NCBI GenBank assembly: GCA_964655195.1
Contig: CAZZLK010000026.1
Coordinates: 1-8,973, forward strand
Reading direction: 5' to 3'
DNA: 8,973 nucleotides
DNA from: DUMJ01 sp964655195
Lineage (GTDB): Bacteria > DUMJ01
This document shows positions 1 to 7,361 of the stretch, piece by piece; position 1 is the stretch's first letter; each line of letters begins with the position of its first letter. The translations under genes and the position numbers were made by a program. The notes beneath the pieces were generated by a model. That model was not told the DNA's origin, searched no databases, and saw only the letters and a program-made list of their open reading frames with translations.

Positions 1-2036
1 TAGAACATCGTAGAGAAGGACTTATAAGACCAGAGATATCCCTGTTGAGTAATAATGAGATAGCAGAGAGACTTGAAAGAGGCGATGATGAAAGGTTATT
101 CCTTATAGCAGAGGCGTTGAGGAGAGGATGGGAAATAGATAAGATACATAGTCTTACCCATATAGACAGATTTTTCCTGAACAAGATAAAGAACATAGTG
201 GAATTTGAGAAAAAAATTAAAGAGGGAGATGGGTCCATATTCCAGTTAGCCAAGAGATTGGGTATGAGCGATGCATATATCGCAGAGTGTAGGGGTGAAG
301 ATTTTAATAAAGTATTTAAAGAGAGGACCGAAAAGAAGGTATTCCCTGTATATAAGATGGTAGATACCTGTGCAGCTGAGTTCTCTGCGGTTACCCCCTA
401 CTATTATTCCACATATGAGGTAGAGGATGAAGTAATTGATAAAGATAATAAAGAGAAGGTATGTGTCATTGGTGCTGGACCAATAAGGATAGGTCAGGGA
501 GTTGAATTCGACTATTGCACAGTACATGCTGTATTTGCTCTTAAAGAGAGAGGATATACATCAATAATAGTGAATAACAATCCTGAGACTGTAAGTACAG
601 ACTTTGATACTGCAGATAAATTATACTTTGAGCCTCTAAGGGCAGAAGATGTTATAAATGTGCTCAGGCGAGAAAACCCAAAAGGAGTTATTGTTCAGCT
701 TGGAGGACAGACCGCTATAAATCTTGCTAAGAAGATAAAAGATGCAGGCTTTGAGATTCTCGGTAGCTCTGTGGATAGTATAGATATAGCGGAAGACAGG
801 AACAGATTCGATGCCCTTCTTGAGAGGTTAAACATCCCAAGACCCAAGGGACATACTGCACTTATTCTGGATGAAGCCCTTGCTATCGCAGATGAGATCG
901 GTTTTCCCCTATTAGTCAGGCCATCTTATGTCCTTGGTGGCAGGGCTATGGAGATACTCTACAACAAAGAAGATTTCGTAAGCTTTGTAAAGTATGTCCT
1001 TGGTATATCTCCCGACTATCCCATACTTATAGACCAGTACGTAGTTGGTAAAGAGGCAGAGATAGATGCCATATGTGACGGGGAAGAGGTCTTTATCCCA
1101 GGGATAATGGAACATATTGAGAGGGCAGGGGTCCACTCCGGTGATAGTACTGCGGTTTATCCACCATTCTCTTTATCTCCAGATGTCCAGAGGACTATGC
1201 TGGAATATGCATATAAGATAGCCAAGGCACTAAATGTGAGAGGATTCATAAATATACAGTTTGCTATAGATAGACAGGACAAGGTTTATATAATAGAGGC
1301 AAATCCAAGGGCGAGTAGGACCGTTCCCTTTATGAGTAAGGCGACAGGGATCCCTCTTGTCCACATAGCAACCAGGATTATGTTAGGAGAGAAACTGAGG
1401 GATTGTGGACTGAGAGAAGGGATCTTGAGAGATACACCGTATTACTCTGTAAAGGTACCGGTATTCTCCTTTGGTAAACTTAAGGGGGTAGACCCAATAA
1501 TGGGACCTGAGATGAAGTCTACAGGTGAAGTGATGGGAATAGACCCTGTCTTTGAAATGGCTCTTCTAAAAGGGCTCATATCTGCAGGGATGAAGATTGG
1601 GAAGAGTTATGGCATCATCCTCTCTTTAAACGAAAGATTTAGAGAAGAGGCATTAGGTTCTATAGCAAGGTTAAAGATGTGTGGATATTCCTTCTATTCT
1701 ACCTCTGGAACTTATGAATGGCTGAGGTCCGAAGGGATAGAGAGTACAAGGATATCCTCGATAGGCGAGGTGGAGGAGCTATTTAGAAAACACTTAATAG
1801 ACCTGGTAGTCAATACTCCAACCAGAGGAAAGGACTCTAGCAGATTTGGGTTTAAATTGAGGAGGATGGCGGTTGAATGGCAGATACCGATAATAACTGC
1901 CATAGATATGTTGGATGCAATAAGTAGGGCAGTTAGGATCTATCCAGAAGGGGTGGAGTATGATGTATGTTCGATAAATGACTATCATAAGCTACTCCCT
2001 CCTATAGAAGACAGGATCATAAATCCCTGGAGGTAA
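1..2036 (+). CDS. carB: Carbamoyl-phosphate synthase large subunit, C-terminal two thirds (5' end outside window)
   Basis: CarB makes carbamoyl phosphate from bicarbonate, glutamine-derived ammonia (supplied by CarA) and two ATP, for arginine and pyrimidine synthesis in the cytoplasm. The frame is open from base 3 and gives 677 residues; the family is about 1,070 long, so roughly the first 400 (first ATP-grasp half) lie outside. Counting from base 3, residues about 1-140 are the oligomerisation domain (LFLIAEALRRG, LTHID). Residues about 150-470 are the carbamate-phosphorylating ATP-grasp half: GQGVEFDY, NNNPETVSTD, VRPSYVLGGR and IEANPRASRT, the last holding the E/N/R/R metal and ATP ligands. 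HIERAGVHSGD keeps the E, H and D that bind ornithine in E. coli CarB. The C-terminal MGS-like allosteric domain spans about 535-645 (TSGT, VVNTPTRGK). The TTG at 45 is an internal leucine codon, not a start. The gene ends one base before argH, so the two are probably cotranscribed. Confidence 0.96.
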   Translation, partial: EHRREGLIRPEISLLSNNEIAERLERGDDERLFLIAEALRRGWEIDKIHSLTHIDRFFLNKIKNIVEFEKKIKEGDGSIFQLAKRLGMSDAYIAECRGEDFNKVFKERTEKKVFPVYKMVDTCAAEFSAVTPYYYSTYEVEDEVIDKDNKEKVCVIGAGPIRIGQGVEFDYCTVHAVFALKERGYTSIIVNNNPETVSTDFDTADKLYFEPLRAEDVINVLRRENPKGVIVQLGGQTAINLAKKIKDAGFEILGSSVDSIDIAEDRNRFDALLERLNIPRPKGHTALILDEALAIADEIGFPLLVRPSYVLGGRAMEILYNKEDFVSFVKYVLGISPDYPILIDQYVVGKEAEIDAICDGEEVFIPGIMEHIERAGVHSGDSTAVYPPFSLSPDVQRTMLEYAYKIAKALNVRGFINIQFAIDRQDKVYIIEANPRASRTVPFMSKATGIPLVHIATRIMLGEKLRDCGLREGILRDTPYYSVKVPVFSFGKLKGVDPIMGPEMKSTGEVMGIDPVFEMALLKGLISAGMKIGKSYGIILSLNERFREEALGSIARLKMCGYSFYSTSGTYEWLRSEGIESTRISSIGEVEELFRKHLIDLVVNTPTRGKDSSRFGFKLRRMAVEWQIPIITAIDMLDAISRAVRIYPEGVEYDVCSINDYHKLLPPIEDRIINPWR

Positions 2037-2037
2037 G

Positions 2038-3465
2038 ATGTCCACATTCTTATGGTCAGCTATTGAAGAACTTCCAGATATAGTAAAGGCTTTTACATAC
2101 TCTATAGACTATGATAAAGAGCTATTCTACTACGATATATTGGGTGGAATAGCACATACCCTGACCCTTTATAGAGGTGGAATTCTGGCTCTGGATGAGG
2201 CAAGGTCTATTATAGATGGATTGTATAGATTAAAGGACAGGAGAGATATAGATTTTTCTAAATACGAAGACGTCCATACCGCTGTAGAGATAGAGTTGAC
2301 TAATCTTATAGGAGAACCGGCTAAAAAACTCCATACTGCAAGAAGCAGGAATGATCAGGTTGCCCTTGATGAGAGATTATATCTGAGGGATAGATTGAAG
2401 GAATCTCTTGTACTCTTAAGGGATACGGTAAAGGCGCTAGTTGATCTTGCCAGCATATCTCTGGATATAGTTATCCCTGGATTTACACACCTGCAGCCAG
2501 CTCAACCCGTCCTGATCTCCCATCATCTTCTGGCTTATGCAGAGATGTTAAAGAGGGATTTTTCTCGCTTCTATTCCCTTTATCCGAGATTAAACGAATG
2601 TCCTCTGGGTTCCGGCGCACTGGCAGGTCTGGATTTTCCCTATGATAGATTTTTTGTCTCGGAGATTTTGAGATTTAATAAGCCTACAGATAACAGTATG
2701 GACACTGTAAGCGATAGGGATTATCTGCTGGAATATATATTCGATGCACTTTTAACATCAATTCATATAAGTAGGCTTAGTGAGGAAGTGGTCATCTGGA
2801 GCAATCCTCAATTTGGTTTTGTAAAAGTAGCTCCTGGTTATACAACTGGAAGCAGTATGATGCCGCAGAAGAGGAACCCAGATGTGGCAGAGTTAATGAG
2901 GGGTTCTGTAGGAGAATATCTTGGGTATCTGGATACACTTGTGGTTATGATGAAAGGTCTTCCTCTTACATATAACAGAGATTTGCAGATGGATAAAAAG
3001 GTGATCTTCAATGCTTCTGGATCTTTCCTTTTATTACTCAAGGTAACTAAGGGATTGTTAGAAAATATAGAGTTTGACAGAGAAAGGATAAGAGATAACC
3101 TGAAGGATGAGTTTTTGTTGGCCACTGATCTTGCTGACTTTCTGGTGAATAGAGGTGTTCCTTTCCGTACAGCCCATCATATAGTAAGGGAGGTAGTCTT
3201 CTATTGTCAGGAGCATAATAAGGGTTTTACTCAGTTAACCAAGGAGGAATGGAAGAAGTTTCACGAGGAATTTTTATCGCTTCCAGAAGACTTCTTTTCC
3301 TTTGAGAAGGCTGTAGCCAGAAGGGATACTTATGGTGGGACAGCCAAGACTCAGGTTGAGTATCAGATCCTTTCAAACAGAAAGTGGTTAGAGGAGAGTC
3401 AGAGATTAGTAGAGGATATACCTTCTGTAAGTATAGAAGAATTAATCTCTAAGATAAGATTTTAG
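2038..3465 (+). CDS. argH: Argininosuccinate lyase
   Basis: ArgH splits argininosuccinate into arginine and fumarate, the last step of arginine synthesis; the enzyme is a cytosolic homotetramer of the fumarase/aspartase superfamily. The 475 residues match the usual length of about 460. Visible motifs are EDVHTAVE (77-84), HTARSRNDQV (99-108), GFTHLQPAQP (148-157), PLGSGALAG (189-197), SDRDYLLE (225-232) and the lyase signature GSSMMPQKRNPD (271-282) with the catalytic serine loop. KGLPLTYNRDLQ (306-317) and the GGT near 433-435 are also typical. The ATG lies 3 bases after a strong Shine-Dalgarno GGAGGT (2029-2034), inside the end of carB. The placement after carB fits an arginine operon, since carbamoyl phosphate feeds citrulline synthesis. 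Unusually, the N-terminal LWGGRF motif of most ArgH proteins is reduced to LW (residues 5-6 of MSTFLWSAIEE). The function is still very likely ArgH. Confidence 0.96.
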   Translation: MSTFLWSAIEELPDIVKAFTYSIDYDKELFYYDILGGIAHTLTLYRGGILALDEARSIIDGLYRLKDRRDIDFSKYEDVHTAVEIELTNLIGEPAKKLHTARSRNDQVALDERLYLRDRLKESLVLLRDTVKALVDLASISLDIVIPGFTHLQPAQPVLISHHLLAYAEMLKRDFSRFYSLYPRLNECPLGSGALAGLDFPYDRFFVSEILRFNKPTDNSMDTVSDRDYLLEYIFDALLTSIHISRLSEEVVIWSNPQFGFVKVAPGYTTGSSMMPQKRNPDVAELMRGSVGEYLGYLDTLVVMMKGLPLTYNRDLQMDKKVIFNASGSFLLLLKVTKGLLENIEFDRERIRDNLKDEFLLATDLADFLVNRGVPFRTAHHIVREVVFYCQEHNKGFTQLTKEEWKKFHEEFLSLPEDFFSFEKAVARRDTYGGTAKTQVEYQILSNRKWLEESQRLVEDIPSVSIEELISKIRF

Positions 3466-3489
3466 AAAAACAGTAATTTATAGTATAAT
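3461..3489 (+). promoter_or_regulatory. Putative sigma70-type promoter for a leaderless aminotransferase mRNA
   Basis: A perfect -10 box TATAAT lies at 3484-3489. A weaker -35-like TTTAGA (3461-3466, four of six consensus bases) lies 17 bases upstream and overlaps the argH stop codon. Transcription would start about 6-9 bases after the -10 box, at or within three bases of the ATG at 3498. No Shine-Dalgarno sequence precedes that ATG. The 9-mer TATAATATT recurs before recO. This is inferred from sequence only; AT-rich DNA yields such boxes by chance, but here the position, spacing and missing ribosome site agree. Confidence 0.6.
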
Positions 3490-3497
3490 ATTAAACG

Positions 3498-4883
3498 ATG
3501 GAAAGATTATTAAGTTTAGAAGAGATATTAAACTTTGACAGGGAAAGAACCAGGAGTATATACAGGGAATATGTAAATCCTGGTTTTGCTAGACTTCTTT
3601 CACTTTTAGACTTTGATAAGAATTTTGTAAAGGCGCAAGATGTATACGTCTGGGATGACCAGGGTAACAGGTATATAGATTTCCTTGGTGGATATGGTGC
3701 ACTGAACATTGGACATAATCACCCCAAGGTCATTTCTACCATAGAAAAGATAAAGGACAGACCAAATATCCTACAGGCTTCATTGAATAAGCTATCTGCG
3801 GGTCTGGCTCATAATCTGGCGATGATATCTCCCAAAGGGTTGAGGCACGTATTCTTCTGTAATAGTGGGGCAGAGGCTGTAGAATCAGCACTGAAATTGG
3901 CAAGAATATCCACCGGGAAAAAGGTCTTTGTATACTGTACTAATTCTTTTCATGGTAAGACATTTGGGGCTCTATCTGTTACAGGGAGAGAAAAGTATCG
4001 TAAACCCTTTGAACCTCTACTGCAGGATGTAAGAGAGATTCCTTTTGGAGATATATCCGCATTAGAATCTGCCCTGAAGTCCAGGGATGTAGCCGGATTT
4101 ATAGTAGAACCGATACAGGGAGAAGGCGGAATTATCATTCCCCCTGATGGATATCTTAAGTCTGCAAGAGAGGTCTGCAATAAGTATGGTGCTTTACTTA
4201 TAGTTGATGAGATACAGACCGGCTTCGGCAGGACGGGTTATATGTTTGCCTGTCAGAGAGAAGAGATAACTCCAGATATTATGTGCCTGGCAAAGTCTTT
4301 AGGTGGTGGCATAATGCCAGTTGGAGCAGTCATTTCCACTGAGGAAGTTTGGGAGAAAGGTTATGGTGGTCTGGATAAATGTCTGCTCCATACTTCTACA
4401 TTTGGCGGAAATTCTTGGGCTATGGCTGCTGGTATATCGGCTGTAGAGGTAATAATAGAGGAAAATCTTCCCGAACAGGCTAAGATAAAGGGAGAGTATT
4501 TTTTAAAGAAATTGTTGAGCCTGAAGGATAGATATAAGCTTATAAAGGATGTAAGAGGCAGAGGGCTGATGATAGGATTGGAGTTCTATCAGCCCGAGGG
4601 AGGAATTTTAGATAAGATTACCGGTGGGGGAGTTAGCAGGATAACTAGCGAATATCTTGGCTCTCTGGTTGCAGGAGAACTCCTTAACAGATACCATATT
4701 ATAACTGCATATACATTGAACAATCCTAATGTTATCAGATTAGAGCCACCCCTTACAATAAAGCAGGAGGATCTTGATACGTTCGTAGAAGCCTTAGATG
4801 ATCTGTTAAAATCTCATCCTACGATAGCCAGCATAGCTCTATCAAGTAGTAAGACTATACTTGGGTCTATATTTAAGAGATAG
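3498..4883 (+). CDS. Class III PLP aminotransferase, putrescine aminotransferase (PatA/YgjG)-like
   Basis: This is a fold-type I, class III aminotransferase of 461 residues that moves an amino group from an amine or omega-amino acid to a 2-oxo acid. Visible sites are SGAEA (123-127) for PLP phosphate, FHGKT (151-155), EPIQGEGG (204-211), VDEIQTGFGRTG (236-247) with D237 for the pyridine nitrogen, and K266 in CLAKSLGGG as the Schiff-base lysine. HTSTFGGN (298-305) and R414 in RLEPPLT follow. The length, the N-terminal VNPGF (26-30), the D-to-K spacing of 29 and the TLNNPNVIRLEPPLT block resemble E. coli putrescine aminotransferase (459 aa) more than ArgD (about 400 aa, without the N-terminal extension). 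The next-door arginine genes suggest polyamine or ornithine-related substrates, but the exact substrate is unproven. An in-frame TAA at 3492-3494 fixes the start, and there is no Shine-Dalgarno site. A 25-residue tail rich in S, I and A ends the protein. Confidence 0.9.
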   Translation: MERLLSLEEILNFDRERTRSIYREYVNPGFARLLSLLDFDKNFVKAQDVYVWDDQGNRYIDFLGGYGALNIGHNHPKVISTIEKIKDRPNILQASLNKLSAGLAHNLAMISPKGLRHVFFCNSGAEAVESALKLARISTGKKVFVYCTNSFHGKTFGALSVTGREKYRKPFEPLLQDVREIPFGDISALESALKSRDVAGFIVEPIQGEGGIIIPPDGYLKSAREVCNKYGALLIVDEIQTGFGRTGYMFACQREEITPDIMCLAKSLGGGIMPVGAVISTEEVWEKGYGGLDKCLLHTSTFGGNSWAMAAGISAVEVIIEENLPEQAKIKGEYFLKKLLSLKDRYKLIKDVRGRGLMIGLEFYQPEGGILDKITGGGVSRITSEYLGSLVAGELLNRYHIITAYTLNNPNVIRLEPPLTIKQEDLDTFVEALDDLLKSHPTIASIALSSSKTILGSIFKR

Positions 4884-4887
4884 GTGA
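4882..4887 (+). promoter_or_regulatory. Ribosome binding site that decides the era start
   Basis: AGGTGA overlaps the aminotransferase stop codon and ends 5 bases before the ATG at 4893. It matches the 3' part of the AGGAGGTGA consensus, and the same element precedes glyQ. It favours the ATG at 4893 over the in-frame GTG at 4884, which lies inside this site and has only weak purine-rich sequence upstream. Confidence 0.65.
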
Positions 4888-4892
4888 CGGGT

Positions 4893-5768
4893 ATGAAGTC
4901 AGGGTTAGTAACAATAGTTGGAAGACCAAATGTTGGAAAATCTACACTGTTAAATGCCCTCATTGGAGAGAAGATAAGTATTATATCCGATAGACCTCAG
5001 ACCACAAGGAAGAATATACTGGGTGTCCTTACCAAAGATGATATGCAGGTAATGTTCTTAGACACTCCAGGGATTCATAAGCCCAAAGATAATCTGGGTG
5101 AATATATGGTAAAGAATGCCATATCTGCTTTAGAAGACGATGTGGATCTAGTACTTTTTATGGTAGATGCTACAGAGATCACCGACGAAGATGTATATAT
5201 AGACAGATACGTCCTCCCCAAATATAACACAAAGAAGATTCTTGTAATAAATAAGTGTGACCTTGTCCACGGCGATCCAGTCGAAAATATAAAGGACAAG
5301 ATAGATATCAATAACTATAACGAAGTTGTTCCTGTATCTGCCCTGTACAGGACGAATTTGGATAAGTTGGAGGAGCTTATAAGAAAATACCTCCCAGAGG
5401 GGCCACAGTACTATCCCGAAGATACCAGGACGACAGAGCCTATAGAAGATAGAATAAGGGAGATTATAAGGGAAAAGGTTATTCTTCTTACATATCAGGA
5501 GATACCATATAGTGTAGCGGTGGCTCTTGAGGAGTTCTACGAGAAGGAGAATGTATTCTATATAAGGGCGATAATCTTTGTAGAAAAGGATTCTCAGAAG
5601 GGCATAGTTATAGGAAAAGACGGCAGAAAGCTTAAAGAGATAGGGACACTGGCAAGAGAAGAGTTGGAAGCACTTTTAGGAAAGAAGGTTTATTTGGACC
5701 TCTGGGTAAAGGTCAAAGAAAAATGGCGTAAGAAGTCCAGGTGGGTTGAAGAGTTGGTTTATAGCTGA
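4893..5768 (+). CDS. era: GTPase Era (ribosome small-subunit assembly)
   Basis: Era is a membrane-associated GTPase that binds the 3' end of 16S rRNA and helps 30S subunit maturation. Starting at 4893 it has 291 residues, close to the usual 300. All G motifs are present: G1 GRPNVGKST (10-18), G2 threonine in RPQTTRKN (34-41), G3 DTPG (57-60) in the Era-typical LDTPGIHKP, G4 NKCD (120-123) and G5 SAL (149-151). The C-terminal KH RNA-binding domain (about 200-285) carries VIGKDGRKLKEIG with the GxxG loop as GKDG (241-244). An alternative GTG start at 4884 would add three residues, but the Shine-Dalgarno AGGTGA favours the ATG. The gene follows the aminotransferase with a 9-base gap (or none if GTG is used), so it probably shares that mRNA. 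It precedes recO as in many Bacillota. Confidence 0.97.
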   Translation: MKSGLVTIVGRPNVGKSTLLNALIGEKISIISDRPQTTRKNILGVLTKDDMQVMFLDTPGIHKPKDNLGEYMVKNAISALEDDVDLVLFMVDATEITDEDVYIDRYVLPKYNTKKILVINKCDLVHGDPVENIKDKIDINNYNEVVPVSALYRTNLDKLEELIRKYLPEGPQYYPEDTRTTEPIEDRIREIIREKVILLTYQEIPYSVAVALEEFYEKENVFYIRAIIFVEKDSQKGIVIGKDGRKLKEIGTLAREELEALLGKKVYLDLWVKVKEKWRKKSRWVEELVYS

Positions 5769-5784
5769 TTGTTTATGATATAAT
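5754..5784 (+). promoter_or_regulatory. Putative extended -10 promoter for a leaderless recO-glyQ-glyS mRNA
   Basis: TGATATAAT at 5776-5784 is a perfect extended -10 element (TG, one base, TATAAT). The hexamer ends 6 bases before the recO ATG at 5791, the standard distance to +1, so transcription would start on the A of the start codon. The -35 region is weak: TTGGTT at 5754-5759 with a long 19-base spacer, which the TG extension could compensate. No Shine-Dalgarno sequence lies before the ATG. The core TATAATATT is identical to that before the aminotransferase gene. It is inferred from sequence alone. Confidence 0.65.
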
Positions 5785-5790
5785 ATTTTT

Positions 5791-6513
5791 ATGAATTCTT
5801 ATTACATCACTGGAATTATCCTTTCTCGAGAAAATATTGGAGAGAAGGATAGATTAGTTGTTTTTCTCACAAAGGAAAGGGGAAAGTTAAAAGCGGTAGC
5901 TAGAAGCTCTAGAAGAATATCTAGCAAGATGGCAGGAAGTCTGGAACCTTTTAATCTGGTGAGATGCTGGATACATATTGGAAGGACCTTTGATATCATT
6001 AAGGGTGTCGAGATTATAAGGACCTTCCCTAACATAATAAAGAATATAGACCTGTATCTGTATACAAGTAGAATCGTCGAATTTACCCAGAGTATAATTC
6101 AGGAGAATGAAGAGACCCCTGATGTATTTAAGCTTTTGCTTGGGACATTAAGTGCTATAAACGACTACGATAATATCAATTCGATAGGTATATTCTTCTG
6201 GCTTAATATCCTCACCCTAGTTGGGTACAAGATGCGACTGGATAGATGCGTCTGTGGAAAGGAGAAGATTGTGGGTTTTAGCCCATCTATGGGAGGAGTA
6301 ATATGCAGTGACTGTATGCTAAAAGCCAATGATATTATGCTTGTGTCTAACCCTGCATTAACATTATTGAGGGAGTATGCTACTATAAAATTGAGTGAGG
6401 CTATAAAGAGAGAAATACCCAAAGATCTACTCGATGAGGTTGAAAGCATAATAGCCAATTTTAGGATCTATCATACGAACATAAGACTTAAATCAGAAGA
6501 GGTGACCATATGA
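5791..6513 (+). CDS. recO: DNA repair protein RecO
   Basis: RecO acts with RecR (and RecF) to displace SSB and load RecA on single-stranded DNA during recombinational gap repair. The 240 residues match the family length of 240-260. The N-terminal OB-fold is recognisable from YYITGIILSRENIGEKDRLVVFLTKERGKLKAVARSSRR (residues 4-42; the family pattern is G-x-V-L, E-D, T-x-x-x-G-K, A-R-G-x-R). A helical middle follows, then a four-cysteine zinc-binding motif: C153, C155, C172 and C175. An in-frame TGA at 5776-5778 and the N-terminal family match fix the start at the ATG; there is no Shine-Dalgarno site, and a TATAAT box sits 6 bases upstream. The gene overlaps glyQ by the four bases ATGA, implying cotranscription and translational coupling. 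The sequence is divergent overall, as is usual for RecO. Confidence 0.93.
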   Translation: MNSYYITGIILSRENIGEKDRLVVFLTKERGKLKAVARSSRRISSKMAGSLEPFNLVRCWIHIGRTFDIIKGVEIIRTFPNIIKNIDLYLYTSRIVEFTQSIIQENEETPDVFKLLLGTLSAINDYDNINSIGIFFWLNILTLVGYKMRLDRCVCGKEKIVGFSPSMGGVICSDCMLKANDIMLVSNPALTLLREYATIKLSEAIKREIPKDLLDEVESIIANFRIYHTNIRLKSEEVTI

Positions 6514-7361
6514 CGTTTCAGGAGGTAATCTTAAAACTTCTCAATTTCTGGCAGGAGCAGAATTGTATAATAACACAGCCGTACGATATGGAAGTTGGTG
6601 CCGGTACTATGAGCCCGGATACATTCTTCAGGGCTTTGGGAAAGGAGAAATGGAATGTTGCTTATGTACAGCCGAGCAGAAGCCCTGCCGATGGAAGATT
6701 TGGGGAAAATCCGAACAGGCTTGGTAAGTATTATCAGCTTCAGGTTATACTTAAACCAGCCCCATCTAATGTTCAGGATATCTACATAGAAAGTCTAAAG
6801 GTCTTAGGTATAGACCCTCTATTACATGATATAAGATTTGTCGAAGATAATTGGGAATCCCCAACACTTGGTGCCTGGGGACTGGGATGGGAGGTCTGGC
6901 TTGACGGAATGGAGATTACCCAATTTACGTATTTTCAGCAGATGGGTGGATTACCGGTGGATGTAGTTTCCGCAGAGATAACTTATGGGCTGGAGAGGAT
7001 CGCTATGTACGTGCAGGAAAAGGACAATGTATTTGACCTCTTATGGAATAATGACATTACCTATGGAGGAGTAAGATTTCAGGAAGAGGTTGAGTTTTCA
7101 AAATATGCATTATTAAACGGAGATAATAAGACACTGAGAGACTTCTTTGAGGACTGTGAGAGAGAGGCTAAAAGATTGCTTGAGCTTAGACTTGTCTTAC
7201 CTGCCTATGATTATACCCTCAAATGTTCACATATATTTAATCTCTTAGATGCTGGAGGGATGTTATCATATACAGATAGGGTATCCTATATAGGTAGAGT
7301 AAGGATACTGGCAAGAGAGTGCGCAAAATTATATCTGGATATGAAAGGAGAATCATTATGA
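6510..7361 (+). CDS. glyQ: Glycyl-tRNA synthetase alpha subunit
   Basis: GlyQ is the catalytic class II subunit of the bacterial alpha2beta2-type glycyl-tRNA synthetase and forms glycyl-adenylate. At 283 residues it is slightly shorter than E. coli GlyQ (303). Diagnostic stretches are FWQEQNCIITQPYDMEVGAGTMSPDTFFRALG (13-44), the motif 2 region YVQPSRSPADGRFGENPNRLGKYYQLQVILKP (52-83) and the motif 3 region AEITYGLERIAMY (155-167) with the ATP-binding arginine. The C-terminal LPAYDYTLKCSHIFNLLDAGG differs from the usual DARxxISVTER stretch: here it reads DAGGMLSYTDR. The start is supported by AGAGGTGA (6498-6505) four bases upstream. The gene overlaps recO and glyS by ATGA at both ends, the expected tight coupling for subunits needed in equal amounts. 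Confidence 0.97.
   Translation: MTFQEVILKLLNFWQEQNCIITQPYDMEVGAGTMSPDTFFRALGKEKWNVAYVQPSRSPADGRFGENPNRLGKYYQLQVILKPAPSNVQDIYIESLKVLGIDPLLHDIRFVEDNWESPTLGAWGLGWEVWLDGMEITQFTYFQQMGGLPVDVVSAEITYGLERIAMYVQEKDNVFDLLWNNDITYGGVRFQEEVEFSKYALLNGDNKTLRDFFEDCEREAKRLLELRLVLPAYDYTLKCSHIFNLLDAGGMLSYTDRVSYIGRVRILARECAKLYLDMKGESL

Noticed and set aside
45..47. TTG as the start of a 663-residue protein
   Set aside because: The frame is open from base 3, and the protein is the middle of CarB by alignment of the LFLIAEALRRG and LTHID region; the real start lies upstream of the window.
3498..4883. Aminotransferase as ArgD (acetylornithine aminotransferase)
   Set aside because: At 461 residues, with the N-terminal VNPGF segment and the TLNNPNVIRLEPPLT block, it fits PatA/YgjG better than the shorter ArgD, although the arginine context made ArgD tempting.
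4884..4892. GTG at 4884 as the era start
   Set aside because: It lies within the AGGTGA ribosome site and would add only three residues (MTG) not typical of Era; the ATG at 4893 has the correct spacing. The alternative is not fully excluded.
5785..5790. T-run before recO as a rho-independent terminator of era
   Set aside because: No GC-rich stem precedes the five Ts, and the run overlaps the promoter spacer.
6566..6571. Other TATAAT hexamers (also at 1289, 6093 and 8125)
   Set aside because: They lie within coding sequence, away from any start codon, and are expected in AT-rich DNA with many ATA codons.
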